Part shown: positions 26,001 through 27,151 of the stretch, piece by piece
Position numbering within the stretch: position 1 is the stretch's first letter
Layout of the letters: the number at the start of each line of letters is the position of its first letter
Source of the DNA: a virus
Direction: 5' to 3' (one strand)
Length of the DNA stretch: 27,151 nucleotides
IMG/VR virus record: IMGVR_UViG_3300025151_000234
Location: 1 to 27,151 of that record
Position numbers and translations under genes: made by a program
Notes under the pieces: model-generated
Seen by the model: the letters and a program-made list of their open reading frames with translations, nothing else
Database searches by the model: none
What the model was told of the DNA's origin: nothing

Positions 26001-27151
26001 AATAAATCAGAGACAAAACAGAATAAAATTAAAGGCAACAAGAACTGTAAATTGGGACGGTAAATTAAGTACACAAGGATTTATAGTAAGTGGGGACGAG
26101 TTAATTCCTAACTTGGATAATCTTGCACAAACAATGGGTAGATATAGTGAAATAGGATATGTACCAGTTGAGCGAGATGTATATGAAGCAAGTAGAAGAA
26201 TTTATGGTTATGAAGAAAGATCATACTTAAACGAATTAGATATTACAGATGATAACCAGTTTGAATTCTACAAAGGTATGATTCAAAATAAAGGTACAGG
26301 CTCAAGTTTAAGCAGAATTGCAAGAAGTAGTAAAATTGTCCAGGGTGACATGAATGTTTACGATGAATGGTGTATAAAAGTTGGTGACTTTGGTGATGTT
26401 GCAAATGATCAGAGCATAGAACTAAATATTGCTCGTGCAAATGTCGTACAAGATCCACAATTAATTACACTTGCTTTCCCACAAGATACAACAGGTACAG
26501 TATCAAGTGTCAGTATTGTTGACGCAAAACACAAATATTTTGATGTACCAACTATTACAATAAACAATCCTACAACAGGAAGTAATGTTGCAACAGTTCA
26601 ACCAAGTCTAAATAGTAATGGGGAAATTAGTTCTATAGCAGTAACAAATGCAGGAACAGGATATGTAGCAGGTACAGGCTTAACAATTGAAACAGCAAAT
26701 ATTTCAACAAATGATACAACGCAGACGTTTGTAAGAGTAGACGCATTATCAACAAATTATGTTACAGTAAAAGAGTATAGTGGATCTAATTCTAGTTTAC
26801 TTGTAAGCAGTAATGTAGCAAACATTTCAGGACTAGGAAATTTAACTGTAACAGACCATTTTGGAAATTATAGTGCAGGTACTGATGCGGCAACATATAA
26901 TTTAGGTAGTATTACAGATCTTGCCAATGTTGCCACACTTATTAATACAAATGCAGATATGAACTCTAATATTACAGCAAGTGTAATTACTAATATTGCA
27001 GTAAGCAACGTTAGTAGTAATACAGCAAATGTTGGATATTTTACATACTTAAAAATTACAGGTGATGATTTTACACTTAGTGATGATGACAGCAACGTAA
27101 CATTAGGCAAATTACAGTTAGGTCAGACAAGAAGATATCAACCACGTCAAA
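20026..27151 (+). CDS. Giant baseplate wedge protein, probable gp7 equivalent (partial)
   Basis: An open frame runs from ATG 20026 to the window edge with no stop, at least 2375 residues; T4 gp7 has 1032. It starts MAKIYEQLPVVNQTTAVKNF directly after gp6, the T4 position of gp7. Recognisable segments are a CBM5/12-like module at about 146-175 (TWSANTDFKVNQVIKNGTDY), an FCCH-like beta segment at about 196-267 (DHNFYSGDKVTITGVSGMTE), a YHYH-type segment at about 1346-1395 (GIVGWSFDGIPIYGPYGYTS), a second CBM-like module at about 1771-1812 (W-x4-Y, NGGYYRAT, FWQSIG), and a wedge-like region near 2040-2125 (DNQFEFYKGMIQNKGTGSSL). The last part is Asn/Ser/Thr-rich and fibre-like. The gp7 call rests on gene order and on that wedge-like region. 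The added modules suggest surface or glycan contact. The ribosome-binding site is weak (AGG). Confidence 0.7.
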   Translation, partial: MAKIYEQLPVVNQTTAVKNFFESTVEQLFAEANSEIITGFIGKKTSADHNVDIAYLTEPSIDRTFYSLSPVVNTLNLTTGKSEDFIFFDEYINTLKIYGANTINQDKIFSTDFQAYMPPVDIDKFINFQEYYFDPETTANCHTVVTWSANTDFKVNQVIKNGTDYYIANRDFTSSASFVKDASIDAYTFTADITQSTSALVTTNQDHNFYSGDKVTITGVSGMTEVNNQTYYVEKVTSRTFKLFTDKDLRTPLDSSNFTTWTSGGKITHEAGPTAITLTGNVTNYIDVERDITNKKTFTPAGGKAFRNGMVVKFSGNYVISSTITKDINYVVTGVGSSIKLIDMSDCRSAPYSYTTGKDYITLGRGSANKNIWSRNNFWWHKDNYLDAEDRIPNQNKRALRAILEYDADLELYNHGVTSKGNVDLALTDLTFTQAGNLDPNQLIDGTELPAGNVTPKYKCIFPNEEGSISKNIYEITTSGSTLSFSIVDTFTTGDVVSIHRGVNHIGTEYYFDGSELKLAQTKPNRSTPPLFNLYKDDKTYLGDTSLYPLNNFTGNKIFGHKIGSGINDTEYGFPLTFKAFKSASEIEYENFALTSSYEYTAVGSTTPTTQKGYYYYKLLKTTAEYHKLYKNTNKRHKQRISTHYELSTVDVDAEKTLYFAGALPNADANNHSGYDIIVTVDGKDNKNFTYDSNGFINFNSFDFVKGTLIDISVKSSTGLIAENSISKYDLPLSWRSNPLNDEKSTISEPEYLEHFTNYMRLQKGFTGNVLSVNNFTSTDKELQYATDIVETTQDTMLGVYLLDDKPHNLVDSLRFNKEEYSKYKKRFLRELENYFNQFDVENLTNEFILEKVLRNVISFSVGRKVFNQSYLLPFGDNYYEESITITDTSVVDYTPTAYYDLDKVENSLLIYKDRGTERTLLCVDKDYTYSSYNPITISLLNSADFNTGDVLTFKFYDSERDSAQCPPTPSAMGLYPLYQPAKEVDSTFQTDQTLILGHDGSRTTLLGDRRDDIILEFENRLYNSAKAEFRNANSVGNYSAIDIRPGYFRSTDYDLSDWHNLLNLNFQNWIKENAVDPIANDFYDLTNEFTWNYRGVSDIPGHWRGWFEYYYDTVRPNTHPWEMLGFTEKPTWWDTTYITATYTDYGSDNIPMWTDIEQGKIVSGARQNLTNDLYKNTEFNPYRRIGLLDILPVTADATLKSPYDIATTGSTTLTPTWTNATPNTSLGYVTTSFRSLDGVNVKFDNSNVYLESNNIVSHNITITDSSASYINANAQTISYIVPRRNLNTISLSDNAMNRPAVGVANNGQPIYNVQDVNTWTASDGTASTYHFNRVESETSPFALGNVDENGIQYYHTLNADIVGSSVWGNATTHSGIVGWSFDGIPIYGPYGYTSYHANGEIKTNTITNIKSVFELRSSTRGSGPGGAHTGEFTEDYTYNSALEGTDGYVGGSASIGKYNLRYGKTPDSPSTAIKFYVCTQDDNGNPMFPYHIGGGTKNHGGANTIYGNKYYNVPSLNSHNNTANFDATATDAITSEFSEVQSTTNNISEPWRIGDGAPVENAWKYSEEYPFAVVEALLIAKPGIFATVYSDPTKITKPSADARSYISTETRKRWKFTDSTDFKIHGDKDSNGDLIANIGYTQFIYSWLNYQGLNTSENFAEKLRTLNLKLGHRFAGFVDKDTMRLTLDQYSSTGSSTNLILPDENITVDIHDSAYKTRNYYSGVIVEKTTDGWKVRGYDKKLGYFETLQLDLTGPTESVNVGGDTVSHSTWQSNVSYSVNSYIIHNGGYYRATSDVPSSETFNVLFWQSIGSLPQENSATATYYKQSTDIVERVYYETEYTDAQSLFNFLVALGRFQARAGYDLTNYDVSINDTRDWLFAAKQYLFWTTGSWQVGNTIELSPLANSLKFTPPSGFVAKVSRSERNMFSIVDQTGKAIEPTECDILREDTSIEIIPPTGVEIYGIVLYSKEIEHAMVIDNVTDFADTIFDPVINQRQNRIKLKATRTVNWDGKLSTQGFIVSGDELIPNLDNLAQTMGRYSEIGYVPVERDVYEASRRIYGYEERSYLNELDITDDNQFEFYKGMIQNKGTGSSLSRIARSSKIVQGDMNVYDEWCIKVGDFGDVANDQSIELNIARANVVQDPQLITLAFPQDTTGTVSSVSIVDAKHKYFDVPTITINNPTTGSNVATVQPSLNSNGEISSIAVTNAGTGYVAGTGLTIETANISTNDTTQTFVRVDALSTNYVTVKEYSGSNSSLLVSSNVANISGLGNLTVTDHFGNYSAGTDAATYNLGSITDLANVATLINTNADMNSNITASVITNIAVSNVSSNTANVGYFTYLKITGDDFTLSDDDSNVTLGKLQLGQTRRYQPRQ

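Overview
The window is part of the genome of a marine T4-like myovirus. It is AT-rich (roughly one third G+C by eye), nearly all coding, with short intergenic gaps and repeated TAATG stop/start overlaps. It carries baseplate genes (gp25, gp6, gp48, gp53, gp5, a probable gp7 equivalent), a gp26-type protein, the gp46/gp47 recombination nuclease pair and a gp55-type late sigma factor. Gene content and composition resemble pelagiphages (SAR11 phages) or AT-rich cyanophages. The host itself cannot be read from this window, and I see no tRNA, CRISPR, insertion sequence or host-derived metabolic gene.

Layout. At 1-781 (minus) is the start of a large tail or tape-measure-like protein, cut by the window edge. 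It diverges from 882-2397 (plus), which holds gp26, a -1 frame continuation that appears to be reached by programmed frameshifting, and a GIY-YIG nuclease-like protein. At 2398-2866 is a gene-free, hairpin-rich stretch between converging genes that is a good candidate for a structured RNA. At 2867-7302 (minus) is a tight replication/expression operon, in transcription order gp55, gp47, gp46 and an unknown protein. It has a near-perfect sigma70 promoter at its head and an intrinsic terminator at its end. At 7469-14581 (plus) is a baseplate hub operon: gp48, gp53, a 997-residue hub-like protein, and gp5 with a truncated lysozyme domain. At 14578-15388 (minus) are an alpha/beta hydrolase and a small coiled-coil protein. 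At 15466-27151 (plus) are gp25, a very large gp6, and a giant gp7-like protein that runs off the window.

Regulation reads coherently. The two minus-strand non-virion units have sigma70-type promoters (TTGACA-16-TATAAT and TTGACA-16-TATTAT), as expected for host-polymerase early or middle transcription. The virion genes are preceded by a sharply conserved TGATAAATA element, found four times and only between genes, which matches the T4 late promoter TATAAATA except at the first base. The sigma factor expected to read it, gp55, is encoded here. At 15388/15466 a sigma70 promoter and a late promoter point away from each other, and each places its predicted start point on the A of the ATG, suggesting a back-to-back pair of leaderless messages.

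The most notable signals are: (1) a likely -1 frameshift in the gp26 gene with two overlapping slippery heptamers and a hairpin carrying the zero-frame stop in its loop; (2) complete absence of the palindrome GCWGC over 27 kb while GCSGC is common, with Ala-Ala codon pairs visibly chosen to avoid it; (3) the structured non-coding region at 2398-2866; (4) the half-lysozyme at the end of gp5; (5) a gp7-like protein carrying a YHYH-type segment and two carbohydrate-binding-module-like segments.
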